A DNA stretch of 64,000 nucleotides from Flavisolibacter tropicus (GCF_001644645.1 NZ_CP011390.1:1922001-1986000), one strand, 5' to 3'; shown: positions 35,630 to 44,477, counted from the first letter of the stretch. Notes: a model not told the origin generated them from the sequence alone. A program made the numbers and translations.

Positions 35630-36520
35630 TTAGTTCACACCATTAGTTTGAACCTCTTTATTAATCTTTAAGATCAGCCCTTGTAATACTTTACCAGGAC
35701 CAGCCTCTGTAAAGGTGCTGGCTCCGTCTGCAATCATGGCTTGCACACACTGTGTCCACTTAACAGCCCCGGTTAATTGATCAATCAGGTTCTGCTTGAT
35801 TTCGTCTTTATCCACCACTCCTTTTGCTACCACGTTTTGATAAACCGGGCAGGTTGGGGTCATAAAGCGGGTATCTTCAATAGCTTGCTGCAACTCCTGG
35901 CGAGCAGGCTCCATCAATGGAGAGTGGAAAGCACCACCTACTGGCAAGATCAATGCTCTTTTAGCTCCGGCAGCTTTCATTTGCTCACAAGCAATCTCTA
36001 CTCCTTTAATTGTTCCAGAGATTACCAACTGGCCTGGGCAATTATAGTTGGCCGGCACCACGATCTCACCGGTTTCAGCCTGCACTTTTGCACAAATTTC
36101 TTCTACCTTCTCATCAGCTAGGTTCAACACTGCTGCCATCGTTGAAGGGGTTTTCTCACAGGCTTTTTGCATAGCCTGAGCGCGTAGACTTACCAAACGC
36201 AAGCCATCTTCAAAACTCAAAGTGCCATTAGCTACCAAAGCAGTAAACTCTCCCAAAGAATGACCAGCCACCATTTCAGGGCGGGCATTATCGATACTTC
36301 TGAAGGCTATAATGGAATGCAGGAAGATTGCCGGCTGGGTAATATTGGTTTGCTTCAGGTCTTCTTCACTGCCGTTAAACATAATATCGGAAATGCGGAA
36401 GCCTAAAATCTCATTAGCTTGTTCGAATAACTTCTTGGAAAAAGCACCATTTTCATAATGGTCTTTTCCCATTCCGGGAAACTGGGCACCTTGCCCAGGA
36501 AATACAAATGCATGTTTCAT
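35630..36520 (-). CDS. fabD: Malonyl-CoA:ACP transacylase
   Basis: 296 residues from ATG 'MKHAFVFPGQGAQFPGMGKD'. Active-site Ser in 'EMVAGHSLGEFTALVANG', catalytic His in 'LPVGGAFHSPLMEPARQEL', and substrate-gating Arg in 'LVSLRAQAMQKACE'. It moves malonyl groups to acyl-carrier protein in fatty-acid synthesis. No other fab gene is next to it. A 13-codon longer ATG frame is not supported by the family N-terminus. Confidence 0.96.
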   Translation of the reverse strand: MKHAFVFPGQGAQFPGMGKDHYENGAFSKKLFEQANEILGFRISDIMFNGSEEDLKQTNITQPAIFLHSIIAFRSIDNARPEMVAGHSLGEFTALVANGTLSFEDGLRLVSLRAQAMQKACEKTPSTMAAVLNLADEKVEEICAKVQAETGEIVVPANYNCPGQLVISGTIKGVEIACEQMKAAGAKRALILPVGGAFHSPLMEPARQELQQAIEDTRFMTPTCPVYQNVVAKGVVDKDEIKQNLIDQLTGAVKWTQCVQAMIADGASTFTEAGPGKVLQGLILKINKEVQTNGVN

Positions 36521-36616
36521 AAAACAATTGTCTTGGCTAGCGACATATTCATCACTCACAAATGCACATTCGCCGCCTATTTTTTTGCGAAAGTAAAGGA
36601 AATGAAATTGATGGCC

Positions 36617-37216
36617 CTAACTCAGGTCAGCGGAGATCAACTTCAGGAATTCACTACGTGTAATCGAATTATTTAATAATTCACCGTCAAAAGCAGACGT
36701 TGTGGTTACCGAGTTTTGCTTTTGAACCCCGCGCATCATCATACAAAGGTGCTTAGCCTCAATTACTACAGCTATACCCATAGGGTTCAGGCTTTCTTTA
36801 ATAGCTTCCAAAATTTGGGTTGTCAGTCGCTCCTGCACTTGAAGACGGCGAGCAAATACATCTACCACTCTTGCCAATTTGCTCAGGCCTGTAATATAGC
36901 CATTAGGGATATAGGCAATATGCGCTTTACCATAAAAAGGCACTAAGTGGTGTTCACACATACTGTACAACTCAATATCTTTTACAATAACCATCTCGCT
37001 GACATGTTCTTCAAAACGGGCTGAATTCAGAATCGTAACCGCATCCTGATGATAACCCTGCGTCATGAACTGCATGGCCTTTGCCATACGCTCAGGGGTC
37101 TTTAATAAGCCTTCGCGTTGGGCATTTTCCCCTAATAAAGTAATAATGTCTTTATACTTCCCAGTCAATTCTTCTGTTATTTCCAGATCGTAGTGCTCTG
37201 ATTTATGGTAAGCCAT
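36617..37216 (-). CDS. folE: GTP cyclohydrolase I
   Basis: 199 residues. Zinc and active-site residues: '[20 protein letters not shown]' (Cys, His, His) and '[20 protein letters not shown]' (second Cys). Also '[20 protein letters not shown]' and '[10 protein letters not shown]'. It makes dihydroneopterin triphosphate from GTP, the first step of folate, biopterin and queuosine synthesis. Two PTPS genes lie just upstream in the same direction, so a shared pterin pathway is likely. Confidence 0.97.
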   Translation of the reverse strand: MAYHKSEHYDLEITEELTGKYKDIITLLGENAQREGLLKTPERMAKAMQFMTQGYHQDAVTILNSARFEEHVSEMVIVKDIELYSMCEHHLVPFYGKAHIAYIPNGYITGLSKLARVVDVFARRLQVQERLTTQILEAIKESLNPMGIAVVIEAKHLCMMMRGVQKQNSVTTTSAFDGELLNNSITRSEFLKLISADLS

Positions 37217-37297
37217 TCTATTTGCGATTTTAGATTTTAGATTGTGAATAAGTAATCGTGAACGGGACTAATTTATTGACCATTCATAATTCACCAC

Positions 37298-37714
37298 TCA
37301 CGCTACTGGGTATTCAACATAGTTGCGAGGTGTTTCGTATAATCTAATATACAGCTCCAACTTTTCTTCTAAGTGAGGACGCAGGAGATTATAGATTACG
37401 ATGGCTATATTCTCAGCCGTTGGGTTCAATGATTTAAACTCCTCTGTATCCAGATTGAGATTCTTATGATCAAACTTTTGAAGTACATATTTATTGGCCA
37501 GCAAAGAGAGACGTTTTGTATCCATTACAAAACCGGTTTCATCATCAATCTCCCCTACTACTTTGATCTCCAGCTCATAATTATGCCCATGAAAGTGAGG
37601 CCAACTGCATTTTCCAAATACTTCAGTATTGCGTGCCTCATCCCAGTCCATATTATACAATCGATGAGCGGCATTAAAATGTTCTCTGCGAAATACGGCT
37701 ACTTTCTGTCCCAT
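37298..37714 (-). CDS. 6-pyruvoyl-tetrahydropterin synthase family protein (paralogue 2)
   Basis: 138 residues. Zinc His residues in 'EHFNAAHRLYN' and 'HFHGHNYELEIKV', catalytic Cys in 'VFGKCSWPHFHGHNY', catalytic Asp-His in 'KFDHKNLNLD', and substrate Glu in 'YIRLYETPRNYVEY'. The spacing Cys-x5-HGH resembles eukaryotic-type PTPS (PTPS-II) more than QueD (Cys-x3-HGH). It would turn dihydroneopterin triphosphate into 6-pyruvoyl-tetrahydropterin. Confidence 0.9.
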   Translation of the reverse strand: MGQKVAVFRREHFNAAHRLYNMDWDEARNTEVFGKCSWPHFHGHNYELEIKVVGEIDDETGFVMDTKRLSLLANKYVLQKFDHKNLNLDTEEFKSLNPTAENIAIVIYNLLRPHLEEKLELYIRLYETPRNYVEYPVA

Positions 37715-37723
37715 ATGGTTGAT

Positions 37724-38134
37724 TTATTCGCCAAAATACTCAACATAGATACGTGGCGTTTCATATAACTTAATACAATATAACTGAACTCCTTCTGGCA
37801 AATGTTTAGCCAATTGTTTCCAAATCCCAATAGCAAGATTCTCTGTAGAGCAGAATTGCCCCTCTAGGAAGTCTACATCCATATTAAGGTTGCGGTGATC
37901 TACTTTTTCAATTACCTGATCTTTAATCAAAAGACTTAAGCGCTTTACATCCATTACAAAGCCAGTGTCGGGGTGGGGCTTTCCTTTTACAGTTACCAAC
38001 AGTTCATAGTTGTGCCCATGCCAGTTTTCATTTGCGCATTTACCGAATACCTCTTCGTTCTTTTCTTTAGACCAGGAAGGATTATATAATTTGTGCGCCG
38101 CATTGAAATGCTCCACACGTGTCAAATACACCAT
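37724..38134 (-). CDS. 6-pyruvoyl-tetrahydropterin synthase family protein (paralogue 1)
   Basis: 136 residues, clearly homologous to the gene 9 bases downstream. Key residues are kept: 'EHFNAAHKLYNPSW', 'VFGKCANENWHGHNYELLV' (Cys-x5-HGH), 'EKVDHRNLNMD' and 'IKLYETPRIYVEYF'. As all catalytic positions remain in both copies, either both are active on related substrates or they form a mixed hexamer. A TATCTTTG box lies 20 bases before the start. Confidence 0.9.
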   Translation of the reverse strand: MVYLTRVEHFNAAHKLYNPSWSKEKNEEVFGKCANENWHGHNYELLVTVKGKPHPDTGFVMDVKRLSLLIKDQVIEKVDHRNLNMDVDFLEGQFCSTENLAIGIWKQLAKHLPEGVQLYCIKLYETPRIYVEYFGE

Positions 38135-38154
38135 TCTTTTCCTAAAATTTTTTG

Positions 38155-38162
38155 CAAAGATA
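38155..38162 (-). promoter_or_regulatory. Candidate -7 box TATCTTTG of the pterin genes
   Basis: Fits TAnnTTTG on the minus strand, 20 bases before the first PTPS start codon. It may drive PTPS1-PTPS2-folE. Confidence 0.4.
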
Positions 38163-38360
38163 ATCGCAGACGAGAGGATTTAGGAAGGATTAGCTGGATT
38201 TTGGGAGTTTAACGGCCTTTCCAACCTATGCAAGGCACTAATATATATAGGCAAGACTTTTCCATGAGAATCCCTTTTAAAGGCAGATTGCACAACAAAA
38301 CTTCATACTTTACCCCCTTAAGTAATCTGCAAAATCTATTACAATCCATTCATCCGCGAT

Positions 38361-38368
38361 TATTTTTG
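38361..38368 (+). promoter_or_regulatory. Candidate -7 box TATTTTTG of mqnB
   Basis: Fits TAnnTTTG and ends only 4 bases before the mqnB ATG, implying a leaderless or nearly leaderless transcript if used. Confidence 0.4.
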
Positions 38369-38372
38369 CACC

Positions 38373-39023
38373 ATGTCATTGCTCCTTTGTGCCGCTACCC
38401 CCTTCGAGATCCAGCCTACCATTAATTTTATAAAAGAACGTCAGTTAGACAGTCAAATTACCGTTTTATTTACGGGTGTAGGATTAATGGCAAGTGCCTA
38501 TACTTTAACGAAACAAGTTTCTTCCCAACAGCCAACTATGATTATCCAAGCTGGCATAGCAGGTTCTATTGATCCAAATCTTGCTTTAACTCAAGTAGTG
38601 GCTGTAAAAACAGAAGTGGTTGGAGACTTGGGCGTAGTAGAGCAAAATAGCTTTCGCGACCTGTTTAGCTTAGGCTTTATTCAGAAGGACCTATCCCCTT
38701 TCCAAAATGCTTTACTTGTAAATAACAATATATCTGATTTTGCTGGTGAGCTTATCCAAGTAGCCGGTGTTAGTGTCAATGAGATTTCAACGGACAAAAA
38801 CCGCATTGCCTATTACCAACAAATGCTAGGCGCTCAAGTAGAAAGTATGGAGGGTGCCGCCCTTCATTTTGTAGCTTTGCAGGAAGGGATTCCCTTTTTA
38901 CAGCTTCGCTCTATATCTAATTATATAGGAGAACGAAACAAGCAGGCCTGGAAACTGCAGGAGGCTATTGACACATTGAATATAAAACTACAAGAGCTAA
39001 TCATTAAACAGATAGGATCATGA
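38373..39023 (+). CDS. mqnB: Futalosine hydrolase
   Basis: 216 residues, nucleoside-phosphorylase-like fold. 'LLCAATPFEIQPTINFI', 'VLFTGVGLMASAYTLTKQV', 'QAGIAGSIDPNLALTQVV' and 'VESMEGAALHFVALQEGIPF' (catalytic Glu region) are family motifs, as is 'LRSISNYIGERNKQAWKL'. It releases hypoxanthine from futalosine in the alternative menaquinone pathway. Its TGA overlaps the ATG of mqnD in ATGA, so the two are translationally coupled. Confidence 0.92.
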   Translation: MSLLLCAATPFEIQPTINFIKERQLDSQITVLFTGVGLMASAYTLTKQVSSQQPTMIIQAGIAGSIDPNLALTQVVAVKTEVVGDLGVVEQNSFRDLFSLGFIQKDLSPFQNALLVNNNISDFAGELIQVAGVSVNEISTDKNRIAYYQQMLGAQVESMEGAALHFVALQEGIPFLQLRSISNYIGERNKQAWKLQEAIDTLNIKLQELIIKQIGS

Positions 39024-39840
39024 AACTGACACTTGGTTTTTCACCTTGCCCCAATGACACATTTATTTTTGACGCATTAGTTAATAAAAGATCGACACGC
39101 AAGGATTTGACTTTGATGTGGTGCTGGAAGACGTACAAACCTTGAACAATTGGGCGAATGAAGGCCGCCTGGATATATCTAAACTAAGCTTCCCGGCTTT
39201 TTTCAATAACGCAGAACAATATGCTTGCTTATCTGCAGGGTCAGCATTAGGTAAAGGCGTAGGACCGCTGCTGATTGCAAAAACGATGGTCAGTGTTCCC
39301 GATGTGGCGCATTGTAAAATTGCCATTCCAGGAGAAAACACTACGGCCAATTTCTTGTTGAACTTTGCTTTCCCAACAGCGCAGAACCGAATACCTATGC
39401 TTTTCTCTTCAATAGAGGATGCTGTTCTGAAAGGAGAAGTGGACCTTGGCGTCATCATTCATGAAAACCGGTTTACCTACCACCAAAAGGGCTTGGTAAA
39501 AGTGCTTGACTTGGGGGAGTATTGGGAAACCAAAACAGAAAAAGCCATTCCATTGGGCTGTATTGCTATAAAGCGATCACTTTCACAAGACGTCATTCAA
39601 AAGGTAGACGCTCTTATTAAAGCAAGTCTGCAATATTCATATACACACTACCCTACCCTTAGTCCTTATATAACGGAACATGCCCAGGAAATGGACGAAG
39701 CGGTAATGCGCCAACATATAGAATTGTATGTGAATGAATTCTCGCTAGAGTTGGGTGAAACTGGCAAGGAAGCCATTGAGCAGTTTTACCAGCTTTATCA
39801 GCAGCAGAAAGGGACTAAATCCATTGATTTATTTGCCTAG
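39020..39840 (+). CDS. mqnD: 1,4-dihydroxy-6-naphthoate synthase, with an apparent one-base frameshift
   Basis: The gene starts at the ATGA overlap with mqnB and reads 'MKLTLGFSPCPNDTFIFDAL', the exact MqnD N-terminus. After 'VNK' the frame is lost at the A run 39086-39089 and stops at 39143-39145 (41 codons). From 39088 the next frame reads 'KIDTQGFDFDVVLEDVQ' and is open to 39840, with 'LGVIIHENRFTYHQKGL' and 'LGCIAIKRS' of the family. One missing A explains everything. The enzyme makes the naphthoate precursor of menaquinone, so a sequencing error or very recent mutation is likelier than an old pseudogene. Confidence 0.85.
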
Positions 39841-40010
39841 CATACTGGTCAAAGCCTGTTTGTAAAATTGTATTAAGCGAGGTAAGGCCTCCTTGTGATT
39901 AATAGGCTTTAGATATGCCCTTATAAATGACTGCGTCACAGGCGCAGTCTACTATCCTCTACCAGGTATTGTGCTCGCAATTTCACCTCGTCACGCTTAA
40001 AGTAACAATA

Positions 40011-40826
40011 TCAGCACCAATGAGGCGCCAAAACGGTATCAAAGATTTGTTTAGTACACTGGGAATCAAATACTTTATCGCGATATTTTCCTACCCAACG
40101 GATACCTTGAATAGCATTGGTCAAAAAGCATTCATCCGCTTTTAGTAACATATTCTCAGGAAGTTCACCCTGCCCCACTTTCCATCCTTTTTCTTTTAAT
40201 TCTTGTAAAAGGAAACGTCGCATAACGCCGTTTATACATCCCTGGTCTAAAGCTGGAGTAAACAATTCGCCGTCTTTTATAATAAAAACATTAGCCTTTG
40301 AGGCATCGGAAATATGATTATAAGTATTCAATACCAGGCTTTCCTGAAGTCCTTTTTCTTCGGCATATCTACCAGCCATAACATAGGGTAAATAATTGGC
40401 TGTTTTTAGGTTAGCCCATACATCACAAGCCTTACGTGCATAAGGATAAGTATCAATGACAAGGCCTTTTTCGTTCCACTGCATCACACGTTGATCCATT
40501 GGAATAGCCTCAATTGTATAACCGGTTGTATTTTCCTCATCCCGATAAACAGCCAACCGAACACGCGCCAGGTCTATGCAACCATTTTCAGTACAAAGCG
40601 CTAATATGCTTTGCTCCAATTCGTTTGGAGTGAAAGACTGATGTATTTGAAGCAGTTTTATACTTGTAAGTAAGCGGTCAAAGTGAAAAGTTTTTAATAA
40701 TAATCGGCCACGGTAAACTTTCATCGTTTCAAAAATACCTTCTCCCCATTTATAACTACGGTTGCTTACAAATAAGACTGGTTGATTATCTGGAAAGAAG
40801 ACACCATTATGACAAACAAAAGGCAT
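40011..40826 (-). CDS. Class IV aminotransferase, aminodeoxychorismate-lyase-like
   Basis: 271 residues from ATG 'MPFVCHNGVFFPDNQPVL'; a longer frame would start inside the upstream terminator. PLP Lys is in 'NLKTANYLPYVMAGRYAEEK'. Other motifs: 'SNRSYKWGEGIFETMKVYRG' and 'ECFLTNAIQGIRWVGKY'. The pattern fits PabC (p-aminobenzoate for folate); branched-chain or D-amino-acid aminotransferase is an alternative. It stands alone. Confidence 0.85.
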   Translation of the reverse strand: MPFVCHNGVFFPDNQPVLFVSNRSYKWGEGIFETMKVYRGRLLLKTFHFDRLLTSIKLLQIHQSFTPNELEQSILALCTENGCIDLARVRLAVYRDEENTTGYTIEAIPMDQRVMQWNEKGLVIDTYPYARKACDVWANLKTANYLPYVMAGRYAEEKGLQESLVLNTYNHISDASKANVFIIKDGELFTPALDQGCINGVMRRFLLQELKEKGWKVGQGELPENMLLKADECFLTNAIQGIRWVGKYRDKVFDSQCTKQIFDTVLAPHWC

Positions 40827-40835
40827 GAGCACAAA

Positions 40836-40863
40836 ATAAAAAATGCCCGGCAAACACCGGGCA
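40836..40863 (-). terminator. Terminator of the response regulator at 40890
   Basis: Stem TGCCCGG / CCGGGCA with a 6-base loop, followed on the minus strand by TTTTTTATTTTG. It lies between the regulator and the aminotransferase gene. Confidence 0.85.
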
Positions 40864-40889
40864 ATATATTTAAAAGTAAAAACTTGCCT

Positions 40890-41558
40890 CTACTCTTGTG
40901 TAATGATTCCAGCTTTTACAGCATACATTACAAGGCCAGCCATTGATTTAGCACCTGTTTTTGATTTCAGCTTGTCCCGAATAGCTTCTACCGTTCGGGG
41001 ACTAATATCTACCAAGTCAGCAATCTCTCTTGTACTTTTCTCCTCACACATATACCGAAGTATCTTTTTTTCTTTATCAGTCAACACTACTTCGTTTACG
41101 ACTTGCTCTGGCTCTCGTTTTGTGCGGAGACCTGTAAGCATTGCTTTATTGGTAAGGTCATTAAAAAAGAACTCGTCTTCATAACAGGTCTTTATCGCCT
41201 GATAAATAACCTCTGCGTCCGACTCCTTAGTTAAGTAAGAATTAGCCCCTATCTCCATCATCTTCGTAATCATTGAGTGATCGTTATGCATAGATAGCAT
41301 GATCACTTTTACATCTGGATGTAGTTTTTTGATTTCGGGGAGTGTAGATAGCCCGTCCATGATAGGCATTTGTATGTCTAGTAGGATAACATCGGGCTTT
41401 ATATGTTTTAGTAAATTCAGAAGCTGCATTCCATTTTCAGCCTCTGCCACTATATGAATGTCCTTTCGGGCAGATAAAGAAGTTCTAACCCCGGTACGGA
41501 ATAAGTGATGATCGTCGGCAATGGCTACTTTAATAACGCCAACCTCGGTAGTTCTCAT
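40890..41558 (-). CDS. NarL/LuxR-type response regulator (A)
   Basis: 222 residues. Receiver: 'KVAIADDHHLFRTGVRTSLS', phospho-Asp in 'DVILLDIQMPIMDGLSTLPE', Lys in 'SYLTKESDAEV'. LuxR helix-turn-helix: 'VLTDKEKKILRYMCEEKSTR' then 'EIADLVDISPRTVEAIRDKL'. It binds DNA when phosphorylated. No kinase is adjacent; it resembles the regulators at 42465 and 45347. It has its own terminator. Confidence 0.92.
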   Translation of the reverse strand: MRTTEVGVIKVAIADDHHLFRTGVRTSLSARKDIHIVAEAENGMQLLNLLKHIKPDVILLDIQMPIMDGLSTLPEIKKLHPDVKVIMLSMHNDHSMITKMMEIGANSYLTKESDAEVIYQAIKTCYEDEFFFNDLTNKAMLTGLRTKREPEQVVNEVVLTDKEKKILRYMCEEKSTREIADLVDISPRTVEAIRDKLKSKTGAKSMAGLVMYAVKAGIITQE

Positions 41559-41684
41559 AAAAGCATTTTAATTCAGTGTATCCAACTGCAATGTTAGTGA
41601 ATGTCCTTGTATTAGAAAAAGTACAAAGATGAATTCACTCTCGGTAAAATACGGTTATATTTATTGTTATACAAATCAAGGGAG

Positions 41685-42443
41685 TTACTTCTTATAAGCG
41701 GTTATATATGCCCGGGTGTCGCCCATTTTGAAAGGCTTTTTCCGGGGCGTGCTATAAATACCGTCAATAAGTAATCCAGCACCACTTAGCAATTCTCCTA
41801 ATTCAGGCAACGTAAAAATGTAATCAACACCCTTAAAAGATTCTGCGCGGCCGTCTGGAGTTACTATTGTATGCTCTGATTCTATGCGAGAAGGGTTAAA
41901 CAAGTAACGGCAATCATGCAGGTACTTATACTCGCCTGCATAAAACCATTCTTTTTCTTTAAAATGACGGATAGCAATTTCACCCAACATCCAGGTGTTA
42001 ATGATAAAACACCCACCAGAACGCAAATGCGCCGATATATTGGCAAGTATTTGCTGTGCTTCCTCCTTGCTAAAAAATGAAAAGCTATTGCCCATGCAAA
42101 TAGCAGCATCATATGATTCTGACAATTGCATATTCATGAGACTATTCAACTGTGTCTTTACTGAAAAGTTCTCAGCTATTGCTTTCTCTTGAATTTCTTG
42201 AATATAATCGGAAAGGTTATCAACGGAGGTAACGGTATGACCTCTTTTAGCCAGCTCCAATGTATGCCTACCATATCCACACATAAGATCTAATACGGCA
42301 GCACCAGGCTGTAACATAGCCGCTTGTTCAATAAAATCGGCTTCAGCTTCGGTTAGTCCATCCGGTACTAACCGGCGCCATACATCTTTATATATACCGA
42401 AAAAAAAGGTATCGTTAATGTTGTCTGAAATTGAGGAGCTCAT
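41685..42443 (-). CDS. Class I SAM-dependent methyltransferase
   Basis: 252 residues. SAM-binding motif I is 'AAVLDLMCGYGRHTLELAKR', followed by 'VTSVDNLSDYIQ' (acidic ribose ligand) and 'SYDAAICMGNSFSFFSKEEA'. A C-terminal domain holds 'GGCFIINTWMLGEIAIRHFK'. Substrate unknown. It lies between two response-regulator genes in the same direction; the 21-base gap to the upstream regulator suggests cotranscription with it. Confidence 0.87.
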   Translation of the reverse strand: MSSSISDNINDTFFFGIYKDVWRRLVPDGLTEAEADFIEQAAMLQPGAAVLDLMCGYGRHTLELAKRGHTVTSVDNLSDYIQEIQEKAIAENFSVKTQLNSLMNMQLSESYDAAICMGNSFSFFSKEEAQQILANISAHLRSGGCFIINTWMLGEIAIRHFKEKEWFYAGEYKYLHDCRYLFNPSRIESEHTIVTPDGRAESFKGVDYIFTLPELGELLSGAGLLIDGIYSTPRKKPFKMGDTRAYITAYKK

Positions 42444-42464
42444 TTAGCGAAGGTAGTCAGGTTT

Positions 42465-43121
42465 CTATTCTAGAAGTTTATTACGCATTGCATACATTAC
42501 TAAACCCGCTATTGTTTTGGCGCCCACTTTCTCTTTCATTTTCTGGCGGATTGTTTCTATGGTACGGGGACTTAAGAATACAACCTTTGAAATTTCTTCT
42601 GTAGTCTTGTCTTCAGCAATGCACTTCAGTATGCGTATTTCTTTCTCAGAGAACTTTACAGGATTAGGATAGAATTGACGTACTGTTTTACGATGCTGGA
42701 GCTTTAACAAAACGGCTTTATTGACAAGATCGTTGAAATAAAAGTCGTCATTCATGCACGTTAGAATAGCCTGGTAGATTTCATCAGGATCAGTTGTCTT
42801 CGTCAAATAAGCGTTGGCTCCCAACTCCATCATTTTAGTGATCATTTCCTGATCATCGTACATAGTAAGAACAATGATCTTTATCTCCTCATACTCTTTA
42901 CGAATTAAACTAATGGCATTGATACCATCTAATTCTGGCATGCGGATGTCCATCAGCAATACATCTGGTTCTTTGATCTTCAGCTTATGAATCAGGTCTT
43001 TGCCATCTTCAGCCTCCCATAATATCTTAAGATACTCCCGATCTTTTAGAGCCATACGGATACCATCTCTAAAGATTTTGTGATCATCGGCAATTGCCAC
43101 CTTGATTTGTTGTGCAGTCAT
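42465..43121 (-). CDS. NarL/LuxR-type response regulator (B)
   Basis: 218 residues. Receiver: 'KVAIADDHKIFRDGIRMALK', phospho-Asp in 'DVLLMDIRMPELDGINAISL', Lys in 'YLTKTTDPDEIYQAI'. LuxR domain: 'FSEKEIRILKCIAEDKTTE' then 'EISKVVFLSPRTIETIRQKM'. Close paralogue of regulators A and C. It is divergent from the peptide/membrane-protein/kinase unit, with 535 bases between, and probably cotranscribed with the methyltransferase. Confidence 0.92.
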   Translation of the reverse strand: MTAQQIKVAIADDHKIFRDGIRMALKDREYLKILWEAEDGKDLIHKLKIKEPDVLLMDIRMPELDGINAISLIRKEYEEIKIIVLTMYDDQEMITKMMELGANAYLTKTTDPDEIYQAILTCMNDDFYFNDLVNKAVLLKLQHRKTVRQFYPNPVKFSEKEIRILKCIAEDKTTEEISKVVFLSPRTIETIRQKMKEKVGAKTIAGLVMYAMRNKLLE

Positions 43122-43656
43122 TTTGTAAATGCAGTTTAATCGATTGAGTACGAATCCACTATGTAAGTAACAAAACTAATAGATTTTGATATGAATCATA
43201 ATTAATCCAAATTAACTTCTTATTTAATGGCTATACTTCCTTGATACTATTCGTAAAAATACGAACTAACACTTAGCTATTTTACGATAAACCCCAAACA
43301 CAAGTAGTAAGAAAAAACACTACACTTCTTATAATCAGCCGCAGATTTTAGCTTTAAGTACTGGTTCTACTCATTTTGGCCAACAAAAGCTACGTTTTTA
43401 GCTAACGCTAAAAGTATTGTTGAAAGAAAGAAGTAGATAAAACCCCTTTGCCGAAAATTAGCCATAGTATTTTTACTATGCACACATCGGATATTTACCT
43501 AATTTCAACTAGTGCCATTACGAGCTTTTTTACTTTAAAAGTCAGCACAGACAAGCATTTGAGGTAAAAAGCACAATCTCCTATCCCAAATACCCTATTG
43601 AAAACGGTCATGAGAGCCCTCATTTTTACACCCTAAACCGAAAAAACAAGCAAATT
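43122..43656. other. Large divergent control region
   Basis: 535 bases between response regulator B (leftward) and the 24-codon peptide gene (rightward). No gene is seen. It holds a small hairpin CATAGTA / TACTATG (43463-43480) and an inverted word 'tagctaacgcta' near 43400. Large size and position between signalling units suggest regulatory binding sites; none is identified. Confidence 0.45.
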
Positions 43657-43731
43657 ATGACACCGAAAGTATACAGACTAGCTCCTCCGCCCGATACTGA
43701 TGTTATTTTAGGAAACTGGTGGGAAGATTAA
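43657..43731 (+). CDS. 24-residue peptide, possible leader or signal peptide
   Basis: An open frame of 24 codons opening 'MTPKVYRLA', then three Pro (10-12), 'DTDVILG', and ending 'NWWED'. It has no Cys and no membrane segment. It sits 47 bases before the membrane-protein gene and directly before a terminator-like hairpin. That it is translated is not proven: there is no clear ribosome-binding site, as is usual here. It could be a leader peptide for attenuation or a secreted or processed signal sensed by the downstream kinase. Confidence 0.4.
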   Translation: MTPKVYRLAPPPDTDVILGNWWED

Positions 43732-43756
43732 TAATCCTTATTACTAAATAATTATA

Positions 43757-43806
43757 AAGGTTTTCTATATTTGGCTAATGGCCAAAACTATAGAGAACCT
43801 TTTTTA
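43757..43806 (+). promoter_or_regulatory. Terminator-shaped hairpin with the next gene's ATG in its loop
   Basis: The left arm 43757-43775 pairs with the right arm 43781-43801: about 17 to 18 pairs, one G-T pair and two bulged bases. A T run to 43805 follows. The loop 43776-43780 contains the ATG (43778-43780) of the membrane-protein gene. Folding would both hide the start codon and look like an intrinsic terminator. Confidence 0.6.
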
Positions 43807-44455
43807 TTGGCTTTCTTTTGCGACAGACGCCCTTTTAATATTCTGGATACTGTTAACTTACAGTCAGAGTAAACGCCTTGGCCCTACATGGCTGTTACTA
43901 ATTTATACAATAGTAAACCTCGCTATTAACGCTTCGGTTGAATTCTTGCCCCCTAAATCAGTATATCCTATTTATGCAAGTTTTACCTTAATAGAGTACT
44001 TGCTATTTTCCATATTTATTATAAGTTTTACAAAAAACACACTTTTTAGAAAAGTTGCCATTGCACTTAGTACACTATTTAGCTTGGCGTTACCTATCTA
44101 TTATATAACTACAGGTCAACATTTTCTCGACTCAGTTCCAATTGGCATAGAAACGATACTAATCATACTTTTCTCCTTTTATTATTTTTATGAACAGATG
44201 AACGATATAGAAAATCATTACATCTACAATCGCTATCACTTTTGGATTGTTACAGGAATGATTATATATCTATCAGGATCATTTTTCATCTACATCTTTG
44301 CCAACCATGTTGAAAGGGTATTATTATATAAATATTGGTTTTTAACCTATATTTTCTATGTAATTAAAAATATTCTCTTTATAATAGGTGTCACAATCTA
44401 TGGTAATCAATCCAAGCAAAAGACCTTTAAAAACCTTAAACCTTATTTAAACTAA
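43778..44455 (+). CDS. Multi-pass membrane protein, putative sensor partner
   Basis: 225 residues, six or seven hydrophobic helices, with little outside the membrane. Aromatic-rich ('LFYWLSFATDALLIFWILL', 'IILFSFYYFYEQMND') and ending in a basic tail. No transporter or enzyme motif recognised. It precedes a NarL-type kinase lacking its own large sensor domain by 22 bases, so it may detect the signal for that kinase; this is inference. Its ATG is inside a hairpin loop, and no other in-frame start is near. Confidence 0.65.
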   Translation: MAKTIENLFYWLSFATDALLIFWILLTYSQSKRLGPTWLLLIYTIVNLAINASVEFLPPKSVYPIYASFTLIEYLLFSIFIISFTKNTLFRKVAIALSTLFSLALPIYYITTGQHFLDSVPIGIETILIILFSFYYFYEQMNDIENHYIYNRYHFWIVTGMIIYLSGSFFIYIFANHVERVLLYKYWFLTYIFYVIKNILFIIGVTIYGNQSKQKTFKNLKPYLN

Positions 44456-44477
44456 CTGCATTCCGTAACCCGACGTT

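Noticed and set aside
38228..38425. A 65-codon frame ahead of and into mqnB
   Set aside because: It overlaps the well-supported mqnB start in another frame and has no family features.
39080..39095. Programmed -1 ribosomal frameshift in mqnD
   Set aside because: The shift would restore the frame, but the site is not a canonical slippery heptamer, the slipped pairing would be on TAA, and no clear downstream stimulatory structure is seen.
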